NCBI GenBank assembly: GCA_963747425.1
Contig: CAVVFJ010000014.1
Span: 248,001-312,000, forward strand
Length of the DNA stretch: 64,000 nt
Direction of reading: 5' to 3'
Source: DASUPK01 sp963747425
Lineage (GTDB): Bacteria > Actinomycetota > Thermoleophilia > Solirubrobacterales > 70-9
Positions within the stretch are counted from its first letter, which is position 1. Each line of letters opens with the position of its first letter. This document shows, piece after piece, positions 31,756 to 40,196 of the stretch. The position numbers and the translations under genes are program-made. Below the pieces are notes generated by a model. That model worked only from the letters and a program-made list of their open reading frames with translations, did not search any database and was not told the DNA's origin.

Positions 31756-32922
31756 AGGACACCGGCAAGCGCGCCCCGCTGCCGCCCTTCGGCGAGGAGC
31801 ACGAGGAGCTGCGCGAGTCCGTCCGGCGATTCGTCACCAAGGAGATCGCGCCGCACGTCGACGAGTGGGAGGAGGCGCGCGAGTTCCCGCGCGAGCTCTA
31901 CAACCGCTGCGGGGAGCTCGGCTTCCTCGGCCTCAAGTACGAGACCGAATACGGCGGCCAGGGCGGGGACTACGTCCACGACGCGGTCTGGGTCGAGGAG
32001 CTCTCGCGCTCCGGCGGCAGCGGCGGCGTCGCCGCCGGGCTCGGAGCCCACACCGAGATCGCGATGCCGCCGATCTGGAAGTTCGGAACCGAGGAGCAGA
32101 AGCAGCGCTGGCTCGTGCCGGGGATCAAGGGCGAGCTGATCGGCGCGCTCGGGATCACCGAGCCGGGCGCCGGGTCCGACGTCGCCTCGCTTCGCACGAC
32201 GGCCAGGAAGGTGGACGGCGGCTACGTCGTCAACGGCTCGAAGACCTTCATCACCAACGGCGTCCGCGCCGACTTCCTCGTCTGCGCGGTGAAGACGACC
32301 CAGGACGGTGGCCACCACGGCATCTCCTTCCTGGTGCTCGAGCGCGACATGCCCGGCTACGAGGTCGTCTCCAAGCTGGAGAAGATGGGCTGGCACGCCT
32401 CGGACACCGGCGAGCTCTCCTTCACCGACGTCGAGGTTCCCGAGGAGAACCTCCTCGGCGAGCAGAACGAGGGCTTCAAGCTGATCATGGCCAACTTCCA
32501 GTGGGAGCGGCTGACCATGGCGCTGGGCGCCGTCGGCGGGAATGCAGAAGGTCTTCGAGCAGACCCTCGCCTACGCCAAGGAGCGCGAGGCGTTCGGCCG
32601 CCCGATCGGCCGCTTCCAGGCGATCCGCCACAAGTTCGCCGAGATGTCGGTGAAGATCGAGGTCTCACGGGCACTCACCTACGCCTGCCTGCGCAAGTTC
32701 GCCGCCGGCGAGGACGCGACCCGCGAGGTGACCCAGGCCAAGCTCCTCACCCAGCGGGCGATCTGCGACGTCGCCGACGAGGCGATCCAGATCCACGGCG
32801 GCTACGGCTACATGCGCGAGTACGGCGTCGAGCGCGCCTACCGCGACGCCAGGCTCGGCCCGATCGGCGGCGGCACGGACGAGGTCATGAAGGAGATCCT
32901 CGGCAAGCAGCTCGGCCTGTAG
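31727..32922 (+). CDS. Acyl-CoA dehydrogenase (second of two), frameshifted twice
   Basis: Paralogue of the gene at 27.1 kb: EEHEELRESVRRFVTKEIAP, ETEYGGQGGDYVHD, ITEPGAGSDVASLRTT, KTFITNGVRADFLV, then RPIGRFQAIRHKFAEM and IHGGYGYMREYGVERAYRDAR. The main break is at about 32541 (GGG-A-ATG). The start was chosen as ATG 31727: reading ATG-ACT-G-GAG as Met-Thr-Glu requires a second extra base near 31733 and gives MTEATVAVIKDTG, matching the paralogue's length. Without it the gene has no normal start codon. Total length is 3n+2, as two insertions predict. Confidence 0.8.
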
Positions 32923-34759
32923 GCCGCCACTCTTCTTCTTCTTCTTGCACTTCTTGGCCGCGGCGGCGCTGCGCTTGTGCTTCTTCTTCTTCTTGCACTT
33001 CTTGGCCACGGCGCCCGCGACGCCCGCTGTCGCCGGCGTCGCCGGGGTCTCGGGCGTCTGAGGCGTCTTTGGCGTCTGTGGCGTCTGTGGCGTCTTGGGC
33101 GGGCCGGTGGTCTTGATGTCGAGGCCCCAGCCGCCGTAGATCTTGCCGCCGATGTCCCTCGCGTTCAGGTTGTCGTCCGTGATCCACAACGTCCAGGTCC
33201 CGTTCGGGTTGGTGCCGTTGAAGCTGCCGAGCGAGGTCGAGAAAGGGGTGGTGGTGTCGGTCACGCCCCGGCGAGTCCATTTCCGGAGGCCCCCCCTCGG
33301 CGGGATCGGTGACGTTGGTCGGCTTGTAGAAGCCCGAGACCAGCGGGTCGGTATCGGAGAGCTTCCGCGGGGCGGTGTCGCTGAAGTTGAGCGTGATCCC
33401 GTCGGCGGGGTAGGACGTCTTGTTGGACGCTCTCGACCCGACGGCGGAGCCGACGTCGGACATCAGCATCACCGTCTGGCCCCGGGGCCCCTCGAGCAGG
33501 ATGTTGAGGTCGTCCGGGAAGGTGTGGCTGAGGCCGGTGAGGCGGGCCGTCACCTTCGTCACTGTCCCCTTCAGCCCGGTGACGTTCACCGTCGAGGGCG
33601 GGTCAGTCGTGCCCACGGTCTTGATCGGGACCGCGGTGGCGTTCTTGAACGCTGGCGGGTTGAGTCCGGTGGTGATGCGTCCGACGTGGTTGCCGTTGAG
33701 CTCTGAGAACCACATGTTGCCGTCGGCCCCCGCCGTGATGAAGCCGGGAACTCCGTTCGTCGTCGGGAACTCGCCCGTGACCACGCCGTCGGTCGTCATC
33801 CGCGCGATCTTGCCCGCCCCCGACTCGGCGATCCAGAGGTTGCCGTCGGGCCCAGCCGCGATTCCCCACGGCTGTGATCCGGCGCCAGCGGGAAGCGGGA
33901 ACTCATCGATCTGCGGAGTGCCTGTGGGCGTGGAAGGCGGGATCAGCCTGCCGACCTTGCCGATGCCGTACTCCGTGAACCAGAGGTTGCCGTCGGGCCC
34001 CAGGGCGATCATGTTGGGGTTGGCGCCGCTGCTCAGTCCGGTGTAGTCCTGGAGGGCGGCTCCCTCGCCCCCGGCGGAGAACTGTGGCGTGAGCCGCGTG
34101 ATCTTGTTCGTGGTGAAGTCGGCCACCCAGAGTGCTTCGTTCGGGTTGTTGCTGGTGTCGGTTGGGCCTGCCGCGATCCCCTGGGGACCGGCGTCGCCCG
34201 TCAGCTCCTTCTCGAAGGTGACGATCGGGCCTCCTTGGGCCGGGGCGGGCTTGGTGATGTCCACCTGCGGGGTGGCGACGCTGACCTTGTCGTTGCCGGT
34301 CGTCGTCGTGGGGTCGCGCGGCTCCGTCGTCCAGATGTTCCCCTCGGGACCGATGGCCGGGAAGTACGGCCATGCCACGTTGCCGCCGCCCAGGTACGTG
34401 TAGCGGAAGTCGCCGCTCGCCGGGATGATCCCCCCGATAGAGCTGAAGAAGTTGGTCGCCCCGAAGTAGACGTTCCCGTCGGGCCCGTTGGTCATGCCTG
34501 CCATAAAACTGGCGATCGTCGGGGTGAGCTCGCTCGTGATCTGGTTGAAGGGATTGATCGAGCCGGCCGTGTTGGTGCCCTGGTCGGCGAACCAGAGCTT
34601 GCCGTCCGACGCAGCGGTGATCCCCCAGAGTCGCGCGTCGTCTGCTGGGATACCCGAGCTGAACTCGGTCACCTTCGGAGTCGCGGCACGCGCGGGGTGC
34701 GCCGGGAGCGCCGGGATCAGCAGCGCGAGAGCAACGAGTAGGCCGGCGGCGCGTCTCAC
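32885..34759 (-). CDS. Secreted Vgb-like beta-propeller protein with P-like domain and basic tail, frameshifted
   Basis: A large secreted protein. GTG 34759 gives a signal peptide (MRRAAGLLVALALLIPALP, then ARA). Then repeats of the streptogramin-lyase/NHL propeller type: LWGITAASDGKLWFADQGTN, IALGPDGNLWFTEYGIGKVG, GIAAGPDGNLWIAESGAGKI, ITAGADGNMWFSELNGNHVG. After it a proprotein-convertase P-like domain (TFPDDLNILLEGPRGQTVML; FNGTNPNGTWTLWITDD), a TPQ-repeat linker, and KKCKKKKKHKRSAAAAKKC. The frame breaks in a 7-C run at 33290-33296. The true stop is uncertain: the first-frame stop is at 32885, after the Lys-rich tail. Confidence 0.7.
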   Translation of the reverse strand: MRRAAGLLVALALLIPALPAHPARAATPKVTEFSSGIPADDARLWGITAASDGKLWFADQGTNTAGSINPFNQITSELTPTIASFMAGMTNGPDGNVYFGATNFFSSIGGIIPASGDFRYTYLGGGNVAWPYFPAIGPEGNIWTTEPRDPTTTTGNDKVSVATPQVDITKPAPAQGGPIVTFEKELTGDAGPQGIAAGPTDTSNNPNEALWVADFTTNKITRLTPQFSAGGEGAALQDYTGLSSGANPNMIALGPDGNLWFTEYGIGKVGRLIPPSTPTGTPQIDEFPLPAGAGSQPWGIAAGPDGNLWIAESGAGKIARMTTDGVVTGEFPTTNGVPGFITAGADGNMWFSELNGNHVGRITTGLNPPAFKNATAVPIKTVGTTDPPSTVNVTGLKGTVTKVTARLTGLSHTFPDDLNILLEGPRGQTVMLMSDVGSAVGSRASNKTSYPADGITLNFSDTAPRKLSDTDPLVSGFYKPTNVTDPAEGGPPEMDSPGRDRHHHPFLDLARQLQRHQPERDLDVVDHGRQPEREGHRRQDLRRLGPRHQDHRPAQDATDATDAKDASDARDPGDAGDSGRRGRRGQEVQEEEEAQAQRRRGQEVQEEEEEWRPTGRAACRGSPS

Positions 34760-35529
34760 AGCGGCAGCGTCCGCGCCTTCTTCCGGCACTTCTTGCGGGC
34801 CTTCTTCTTCTTCTTCGACTTGCATTTCGTCAGCGCCGCGGCCTGCCGGCCGGTCGCCTGAGGTGCCACGGGCGTCACGGGCGTCACAGGCGTCACGGGC
34901 GTCACGGGCGTCACGGGCGTCACGGGTTTCGCGGCCGGCGGCTTCACCTCAAGGGTGAGCGCCCAGGCATTGATCGTGAAGCCGATTGCAGCGGGGTCGT
35001 CGTCGAAGACGAACAGGCTCCATTTTCCGTTCGGCGAACCGCCGGCAAGGAACGAGAGCGCATTCAGATATGGGGCGGCCGGGCCGCCTCCCGGAGTCAG
35101 ATCGTCGGCTGAGGGATCGCCGTAATTCGTGGGCTTGAAGCTGGCGTCCTGCCCGTTCGGGCAGGAGCTGGAGGACAGGAAGGTCGGGGCGGAGTCGTCG
35201 AAGGTCCAGTCCTCGTCCTGGGCCTGAACCCCGCAGGCGTCCGACATCAGCATCACCGACTTCCCGTTCGGGCCCCGGATCGCCATGTCGGTGTCAGGCG
35301 GGCTACCGCCTGAGTAATTGATCACGCTCACGGTGGCCTTGGTGACCGTCCCCGACACGCCCGAGACCGTGACGCTCGAGGGATAGACGTTCGCCGGGCC
35401 ACTGAGGGAACCGGGCCCCGACGGGAAGAGGTGCCCGAGCTTGAAGTAGGTGTGCGTCTCGGCCTGGGCGGCCGCGGGCAGCAGCCCCGCGGCGAGCAGC
35501 GCGGCTGCGAACAACCAGATCCGGCGCAT
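34756..35529 (-). CDS. Secreted protein with P-like domain, VTP repeats and Lys/Cys-rich tail
   Basis: A 257-residue secreted protein. MRRIWLFAAALLAAGLLPAA with AQAET is a signal peptide. The body resembles a proprotein-convertase P domain: MAIRGPNGKSVMLMSDACGV, FKPTNYGDPSADDLTPGG, and FLAGGSPNGKWSLFVFDDD. A repetitive PVTPVTP linker (about 20 residues) precedes KCKSKKKKKARKKCRKKART. The same linker-plus-tail plan occurs in the downstream gene, which overlaps it by 4 bp. ATG 35529 was chosen among three close Met codons. Such polybasic tails could bind teichoic or nucleic polyanions in the wall, but that is inference. Confidence 0.75.
   Translation of the reverse strand: MRRIWLFAAALLAAGLLPAAAQAETHTYFKLGHLFPSGPGSLSGPANVYPSSVTVSGVSGTVTKATVSVINYSGGSPPDTDMAIRGPNGKSVMLMSDACGVQAQDEDWTFDDSAPTFLSSSSCPNGQDASFKPTNYGDPSADDLTPGGGPAAPYLNALSFLAGGSPNGKWSLFVFDDDPAAIGFTINAWALTLEVKPPAAKPVTPVTPVTPVTPVTPVTPVAPQATGRQAAALTKCKSKKKKKARKKCRKKARTLPL
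34867..34926 (-). repeat. Tandem 9-bp repeat encoding VTP units
   Basis: Six copies of a 9-bp unit (plus strand CACGGGCGT, one copy CACAGGCGT) followed by a partial seventh. On the minus strand each encodes Thr-Pro-Val in the secreted protein's linker. The near-identity at DNA level indicates recent slippage expansion. Confidence 0.8.
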
Positions 35530-35563
35530 CCTGCGCCTCTCCCTCATCTGTGGCGACCCTAGT

Positions 35564-35578
35564 CGCCGGGACCCGGCG
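35564..35578. other. Hairpin CGCCGGG-A-CCCGGCG upstream of the P-domain genes
   Basis: A perfect 7+7 bp palindrome around one A, 35 bp upstream of the 35529 start, in the 296-bp gap before the MMPL gene. It could be part of the 5' leader of the minus-strand transcript or a protein site. Nothing else in the gap is clearly identifiable beyond AGGAGG ahead of the MMPL start. Confidence 0.35.
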
Positions 35579-35825
35579 AGACAATTGGCATAAGTCCGTA
35601 CCGGGCCGGTGGGCAAACTACGGACGCGGCGGGTTTGGTGCGGGGAGGACTACCAGGAATAACGATTCGTGCTGTCACGTCGCCGACCGCCGACTCGTCA
35701 CACAAGTGCGATGAGTTGAGGGCTAGATAAGGGTCATCCCCAATTGAACGCAACGGGCGAGGTGTCCATCCTGAGACTCCTCGCACGTCTTAGAGGCATC
35801 GACAACATCCACAGGAGGGAACCTC

Positions 35826-37985
35826 GTGTCATCACTCACCCGTTGGGTACTTGCCCACAAGAAAACGGTCGTCATCTCATGGGTCCTGCTGACGATCGCC
35901 GGGATCATGGCTGCCGGTCCGGCGAGCCGCGCGCTCGATCAGAAGTTCTCCGTGCCCAACAAGGAAGGGTGGGAGACCAATGAGGCAATCGCGGCCAAGT
36001 ACAACGGGACCGGCGGGGACACCTCTCCCCTGCTTCCCGTGGTCACGCTTCCGCAGGGAGAGTCGATCGACTCACCCCAGGTGAAGAGCGACCTCCAGAA
36101 GCTCGACGCCCAGCTCGCCAAGACCCTGCCCGGCTCGCGCGTCGCGTCGTACGCGTCCACCGGCGACAGGGCTTTCGTCTCGGACGACGGGCAGACGACC
36201 TTCGCGATGGTCTACCCGCGCCCCGATCCGGACTCGAGCTTCGGCGACAACCCGCAGGCGGCCAAGGACGTCAAGGCCGCGGTGGCGGGCTCCACGGTGG
36301 GTGGCGCTCCCGTCCACGTGACCGGATTCGACGCGCTCCAGCAGTCGACGGGCGGCGGCGACGGCCCGGGAGTGTTCCTCGAGGCGCTGCTCGGAGGGGT
36401 GGGCGCGCTGGTGGTGCTCGCCTTCGTCTTCGCCTCGTTCCTGGCGATCGTGCCGATCATGACGGCGATCGCCTCGATCATGACCACGTTCCTGCTGCTG
36501 CTCGGCCTGACGACGTTCACCGACGTCTCTCCGATCGTGCAGTTCCTGGTGGCCCTGGTCGGGCTGGGCGTGGCGATCGACTACTCCCTGCTGGTGGTCT
36601 CCCGCTGGCGGGAGGAGCGCACGCACGGCAGATCCGGCGATGAGGCGGTCCAGCGGGCGATGGAGACCGCCGGCCGCGCCGTGGTCTTCAGCGGGATCAC
36701 GGTGGCGATCGGCCTGCTCGCGCTGATCGCGCTGCCGCTGCCCTTCCTGCGCTCGATGGGCTACGGCGGGATGCTGATCCCGCTGGTCTCGACGCTGGTG
36801 GCGATCACGCTGCTGCCGGTGATCCTGGCGAAGGCCGGCCCGCGGCTCGATTGGCCGCACCGGCGCACGGACGACAAGGCGAGCCGCGCCTGGACCCGCT
36901 GGGCCCAGATCGTCTCGCGGCGCCGCTGGCTGGCGGCGGGCGCCGGCATGGCGGTGATCCTCGCCCTGGCCCTTGCCGCGACCAACCTGCAGCTCGGCGC
37001 CGCCGACGCGAACACGATCGCCAAGGGCGGCCCCGCTGAACAGGGCCTGAAGCAGCTCGAGAGCGCCGGAATCGGCGAGGGCTCGATCCTGCCCCACGAG
37101 ATCCTGGTCGACGGCAGCGCCGATCAGGCGAAGACCGTCGCCGGCGACCTGAACAAGGTCGACGGGATCCACGGGGCAGTCGCACCACCCGGTCCCGAAT
37201 GGAACCAAGGCGGGACTCACATCGTCGAGGCCATTCCGGTCCCCGACAGCGGCACGAGCGAGGGACATGCCACGCTCAACGCCGTACGAGATACCGCCCA
37301 CGCGGCGGGCACGAATGTCCGGGTGGGCGGCGGTCCTGCCGCGAACCAGGACTTCATCGACGCGGTCTACGGCAGCTTCCCGCTGATGATCGCCCTGATC
37401 GCGATCACGACGTTCATCCTGCTGGCGCGGGCGTTCCGCTCGCTGCTGCTGCCGCTGAAGGCGATCATCCTGAACGTCCTCAGCGTCGCCGCGGCCTGGG
37501 GCGTGCTCGTCCTGGTCTGGCAGGACGGCCACGGATCGGAGGCGATCTGGGGCATCCAGGCGACCGGCTCGATCCAGTCGTGGATGCCGCTGATCATCTT
37601 CGCCTTCCTGTTCGGCCTGTCCATGGACTACGAGGTGTTCATCCTCTCCCGGATGCGGGAGGAGTACGACCGCACCGGCTCGACGAGCACCGCCGTGGTC
37701 CAGGGAATCGGGCGAACGGGCCGGCTGGTGACCAGCGCGGCGCTGATCCTGTTCCTGGCGTTCACCTCGATGGCCTCGGGGCCGGATACGGGCGTGAAGA
37801 TGTTCGCGACCGGGCTGGCCGCCGGGATCCTGCTCGACGCGACGATCATTCGCGCGCTGATCGTGCCCGCGGTGATCTCCCTGATGGGCCGCTGGAACTG
37901 GTGGCTCCCCACTTGGCCCGCGCGCCTGCTCCGCGTGAAGCCCTCCCTGCCCCGGAGGGTCGCCACCGGGGAGGCCGAGGGCTGA
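35826..37985 (+). CDS. MMPL/RND-superfamily transporter (second of three)
   Basis: A 719-residue transporter. TM1 VVISWVLLTIAGIMAAG, the first periplasmic domain (residues 50-190), and a membrane bundle with LVGLGVAIDYSLLVVSRWREE; the second half has FAFLFGLSMDYEVFILSRMREE. Both GxxxDY relay motifs are present. GTG 35826 follows AGGAGG at 8 bp. A very strong hairpin follows the stop, so the gene is probably transcribed alone. Substrate unknown; lipids or hydrophobic compounds are usual for the family. Confidence 0.92.
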   Translation: MSSLTRWVLAHKKTVVISWVLLTIAGIMAAGPASRALDQKFSVPNKEGWETNEAIAAKYNGTGGDTSPLLPVVTLPQGESIDSPQVKSDLQKLDAQLAKTLPGSRVASYASTGDRAFVSDDGQTTFAMVYPRPDPDSSFGDNPQAAKDVKAAVAGSTVGGAPVHVTGFDALQQSTGGGDGPGVFLEALLGGVGALVVLAFVFASFLAIVPIMTAIASIMTTFLLLLGLTTFTDVSPIVQFLVALVGLGVAIDYSLLVVSRWREERTHGRSGDEAVQRAMETAGRAVVFSGITVAIGLLALIALPLPFLRSMGYGGMLIPLVSTLVAITLLPVILAKAGPRLDWPHRRTDDKASRAWTRWAQIVSRRRWLAAGAGMAVILALALAATNLQLGAADANTIAKGGPAEQGLKQLESAGIGEGSILPHEILVDGSADQAKTVAGDLNKVDGIHGAVAPPGPEWNQGGTHIVEAIPVPDSGTSEGHATLNAVRDTAHAAGTNVRVGGGPAANQDFIDAVYGSFPLMIALIAITTFILLARAFRSLLLPLKAIILNVLSVAAAWGVLVLVWQDGHGSEAIWGIQATGSIQSWMPLIIFAFLFGLSMDYEVFILSRMREEYDRTGSTSTAVVQGIGRTGRLVTSAALILFLAFTSMASGPDTGVKMFATGLAAGILLDATIIRALIVPAVISLMGRWNWWLPTWPARLLRVKPSLPRRVATGEAEG

Positions 37986-37988
37986 GCT

Positions 37989-38057
37989 CGGCGGGATTCT
38001 CCCCCGCCGATCCCCCGACCACCCGCGGGCCCGGCCGGCTAAGCCGGCCGGGCCCGC
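37989..38057 (+). terminator. Tandem hairpins after MMPL gene
   Basis: First hairpin CGGCGGG (37989-37995) with CCCGCCG (38003-38009). Second, much stronger: a perfect 15-bp stem, GCGGGCCCGGCCGGC at 38025-38039 pairing with 38043-38057 around a TAA loop. No clear T-tract follows, but in such high G+C genomes long stems of this kind often end transcripts. It sits between the MMPL stop and an MFS start 16 bp later. Confidence 0.6.
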
Positions 38058-38073
38058 GCGCTAGTTTGGCCGC

Positions 38074-39738
38074 GTGAGACGAGTCTTCATAGCGGTCGCC
38101 GCCGGGGTCGCCCTGGCGGACGCCTCGATCGTCACGCTGGGGCTGCCGTCGATCCTGGTCGAGCTGAACGCGACCGTCGAGGGCGTCGCGCTGGTGCTCG
38201 GCGTCTACACGGCCGTGCTGGCGCTGGCGCTGCTGCCCGCCGCGTGGCTGTGCCGGCGCTACGGCGACGCGCATGTGGGCGCCGCCGGGCTGGCGCTCTT
38301 CTGCGCCGCGTCGCTCGGCTGCGGGGCGTCCGACTCGCTGGTGCCGCTGCTCGTCCTGCGCGGCGTCCAGGCCTTGGGCGGTGCCGCCGGGCTGGTCGCG
38401 GCCTTCGAGCTTCTCGACGGCGGCAGGCCCGGCCCGGGGCGCCGGATGTGGGTGGCGGCGTCGGTCTTCGGGATCGCCGTCGGCCCGGCGCTCGGCGGGG
38501 CCCTGACCCAGGCCTTCTCGTGGCGGGCGATCTTCCTCGCCCAGGCGCCGATCGTGCTGCCCGGGATGCTCGTCGCACTTCAGGCCGCGCGCGGCGAGAT
38601 CGTGGCGCCCGACGACGGCCGGGACCCCGATCGCCCCACCTCCCCCCTTCCCATTCGCGAGTCGATCGCGCTGGGATTGCTCTCGGCATCGCTGACCGCG
38701 GTGATCTTCCTGGTCGTCCTCCTGCTGGTGTCGGGGTGGAGCATCGAGCCGCTCGCCGCGGCGCTGGCGGTCAGCGTCCTGCCGGTCGCCGCGCTGCTCT
38801 CCTCGCGGTTGCCGGGTGACCCACAGACGCGGGCGATCGCCGGGTGCCTGCTGGTCGCCGGCGGCGTGGGATGCCTCGCCCTTTTGCCCGCGGCGTCGGC
38901 CTGGTGGACGGTCGTGCCGCAGGTTCTTGCTGGGGCGGGGATGGGCATGGCGCTGCCGGCGCTCTCCGGCGAGCTGATGCCCGAGCGCACCCGCCATGAC
39001 GTCGCGCGGCTGCTCTCCATCCGCCACGCGGGGATCGCGCTGGCGCTCGCGGCCCTCGCCCCCCTGATCTCGGCGAACCTCACCACGACCATCGACTCCG
39101 CGCGCGAACAGGGCACCGCAGCGGTCCTCGACGCGCAACTGCCTCCCGAGGACAAGATCGCGATCGCTCCCGATCTGTTCGGAGGGCTGAACACGGACGA
39201 CCCCAGGAGCGAGCTGCAGAAGTCCATCGACAAGGCGCGAACCGACCTCGATCCGGACCAGGCATCCGAGTTCGACAAGCTCGGGGGCACCCTGGACGAC
39301 GTGGTGACCTCGGCGGTTCGCCGGGCGTTTCGCCCCACCTTCATCGTCACGGCCGTGCTCGCGCTGATCGCGGCTCTGATCCTGCTCTCGGGCGCGCTGC
39401 GTGCGGCGATCGGCCGCTCCGCGATCGCGATCGCCGGTGCCGCGGCCGTCGGGGCGGCGGCGAGCTACGGCATCGCCTACGCCGCCACGGATCAGGTGGC
39501 CGTCCCGATCCAGGACCCCTGCAAGGATCGCCAGCTGCCCGACACCGGAGGGATCACGGGGTCGCTCCAGGACATCTCGCTGTCGGCGCTCGACCGAGAG
39601 GCCTGCAGCTTCGGCTCGAGCCGGGAGGAGCTCCTGCTGGCCCTCTTCGACGACCGCCTCCAGCAGAAGTTCGAGGAGGAGCACGGCGTCAACCCGCGCT
39701 CGGCCTCCTCGCTGATCCAGGGTCTGCTCGGGCTATGA
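38074..39738 (+). CDS. MFS transporter with a large extracytoplasmic insertion
   Basis: A 554-residue major-facilitator protein. N-terminal half: ALADASIVTLGLPSILVELN, VLGVYTAVLALALLPAAWLCRRYGD (motif A-like), and GIAVGPALGGALTQAFSWRAIF (motif C of DHA2-type exporters). About 14 TM. After TM11 comes a hydrophilic stretch of about 90 residues (DSAREQGTAAVLDAQLPPED to SAVRRAF) and, at the C-terminus, about 70 more with DPCKDRQLPDTGG. Those loops are unusual for MFS. GTG 38074; the stop overlaps the thioesterase gene as ATGA. Exported substrate not known. Confidence 0.85.
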   Translation: MRRVFIAVAAGVALADASIVTLGLPSILVELNATVEGVALVLGVYTAVLALALLPAAWLCRRYGDAHVGAAGLALFCAASLGCGASDSLVPLLVLRGVQALGGAAGLVAAFELLDGGRPGPGRRMWVAASVFGIAVGPALGGALTQAFSWRAIFLAQAPIVLPGMLVALQAARGEIVAPDDGRDPDRPTSPLPIRESIALGLLSASLTAVIFLVVLLLVSGWSIEPLAAALAVSVLPVAALLSSRLPGDPQTRAIAGCLLVAGGVGCLALLPAASAWWTVVPQVLAGAGMGMALPALSGELMPERTRHDVARLLSIRHAGIALALAALAPLISANLTTTIDSAREQGTAAVLDAQLPPEDKIAIAPDLFGGLNTDDPRSELQKSIDKARTDLDPDQASEFDKLGGTLDDVVTSAVRRAFRPTFIVTAVLALIAALILLSGALRAAIGRSAIAIAGAAAVGAAASYGIAYAATDQVAVPIQDPCKDRQLPDTGGITGSLQDISLSALDREACSFGSSREELLLALFDDRLQQKFEEEHGVNPRSASSLIQGLLGL

Positions 39739-40151
39739 ACGAGCAGCCGACCCGCAGGGAGATCATCGAGGCGTTCATTCCCAACTCGCCACACGCGGCG
39801 CAGCTCGGGATCCGGCTGGCATCGATCGGCAGCGACGAGGCGGTGCTCGAGCTCCCCTTCAAGCCCGAGCTGGCGACGATCGGCGAGGTCGTCCACGGCG
39901 GAGCGATCGGCGCGCTGATCGACACGGCGGCCATGGCGGCGGCCTGGGCGACGGATGAGGTGCCGGAGAGCCCGGCGGGCTCGACCGTCTCGCTCTCGGT
40001 CAACTTCGCCTCGGCGGCGAGCGGTGTCGACCTGCGCGCCGAGGCTCGAGTCGCCAAGCGGGGCGGCCGCCTCAGCTTCTGCGAGGTGAGCGTCACCGAT
40101 CCCGAGGGCACGGTTGTCGCCCACGGGATCGCCACTTATCGGTTTGGGTAA
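39735..40151 (+). CDS. PaaI-type thioesterase (hotdog fold)
   Basis: A 138-residue hotdog-fold thioesterase. VLELPFKPELATIGEVVHGGAIGALIDTAAMAA carries the hallmark HGG(A) with the catalytic-region Asp in LIDTAA, given here as separate pieces IGEVVHGG and GALIDTAAM. TVSLSVNFASAASG and FCEVSVTDPEGTVVAHG are the remaining family strands. Such enzymes hydrolyse aryl- or acyl-CoA thioesters. Overlaps the MFS gene by ATGA and is 45 bp ahead of an SDR gene. Consistent with the window's many acyl-CoA enzymes. Confidence 0.88.
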   Translation: MNEQPTRREIIEAFIPNSPHAAQLGIRLASIGSDEAVLELPFKPELATIGEVVHGGAIGALIDTAAMAAAWATDEVPESPAGSTVSLSVNFASAASGVDLRAEARVAKRGGRLSFCEVSVTDPEGTVVAHGIATYRFG

Positions 40152-40196
40152 GAATCCGCCCCCTACATAACGCGGCATAGACAGGAGGCAACGAAC

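Noticed and set aside
34867..34926. CRISPR array or direct-repeat element
   Set aside because: The unit is only 9 bp with no spacers and is in frame with a Pro/Thr-rich protein linker.
35530..35825. A small gene in the 296-bp gap before the second MMPL
   Set aside because: Frames there have no ribosome site or domain; only a hairpin and the MMPL leader are visible.
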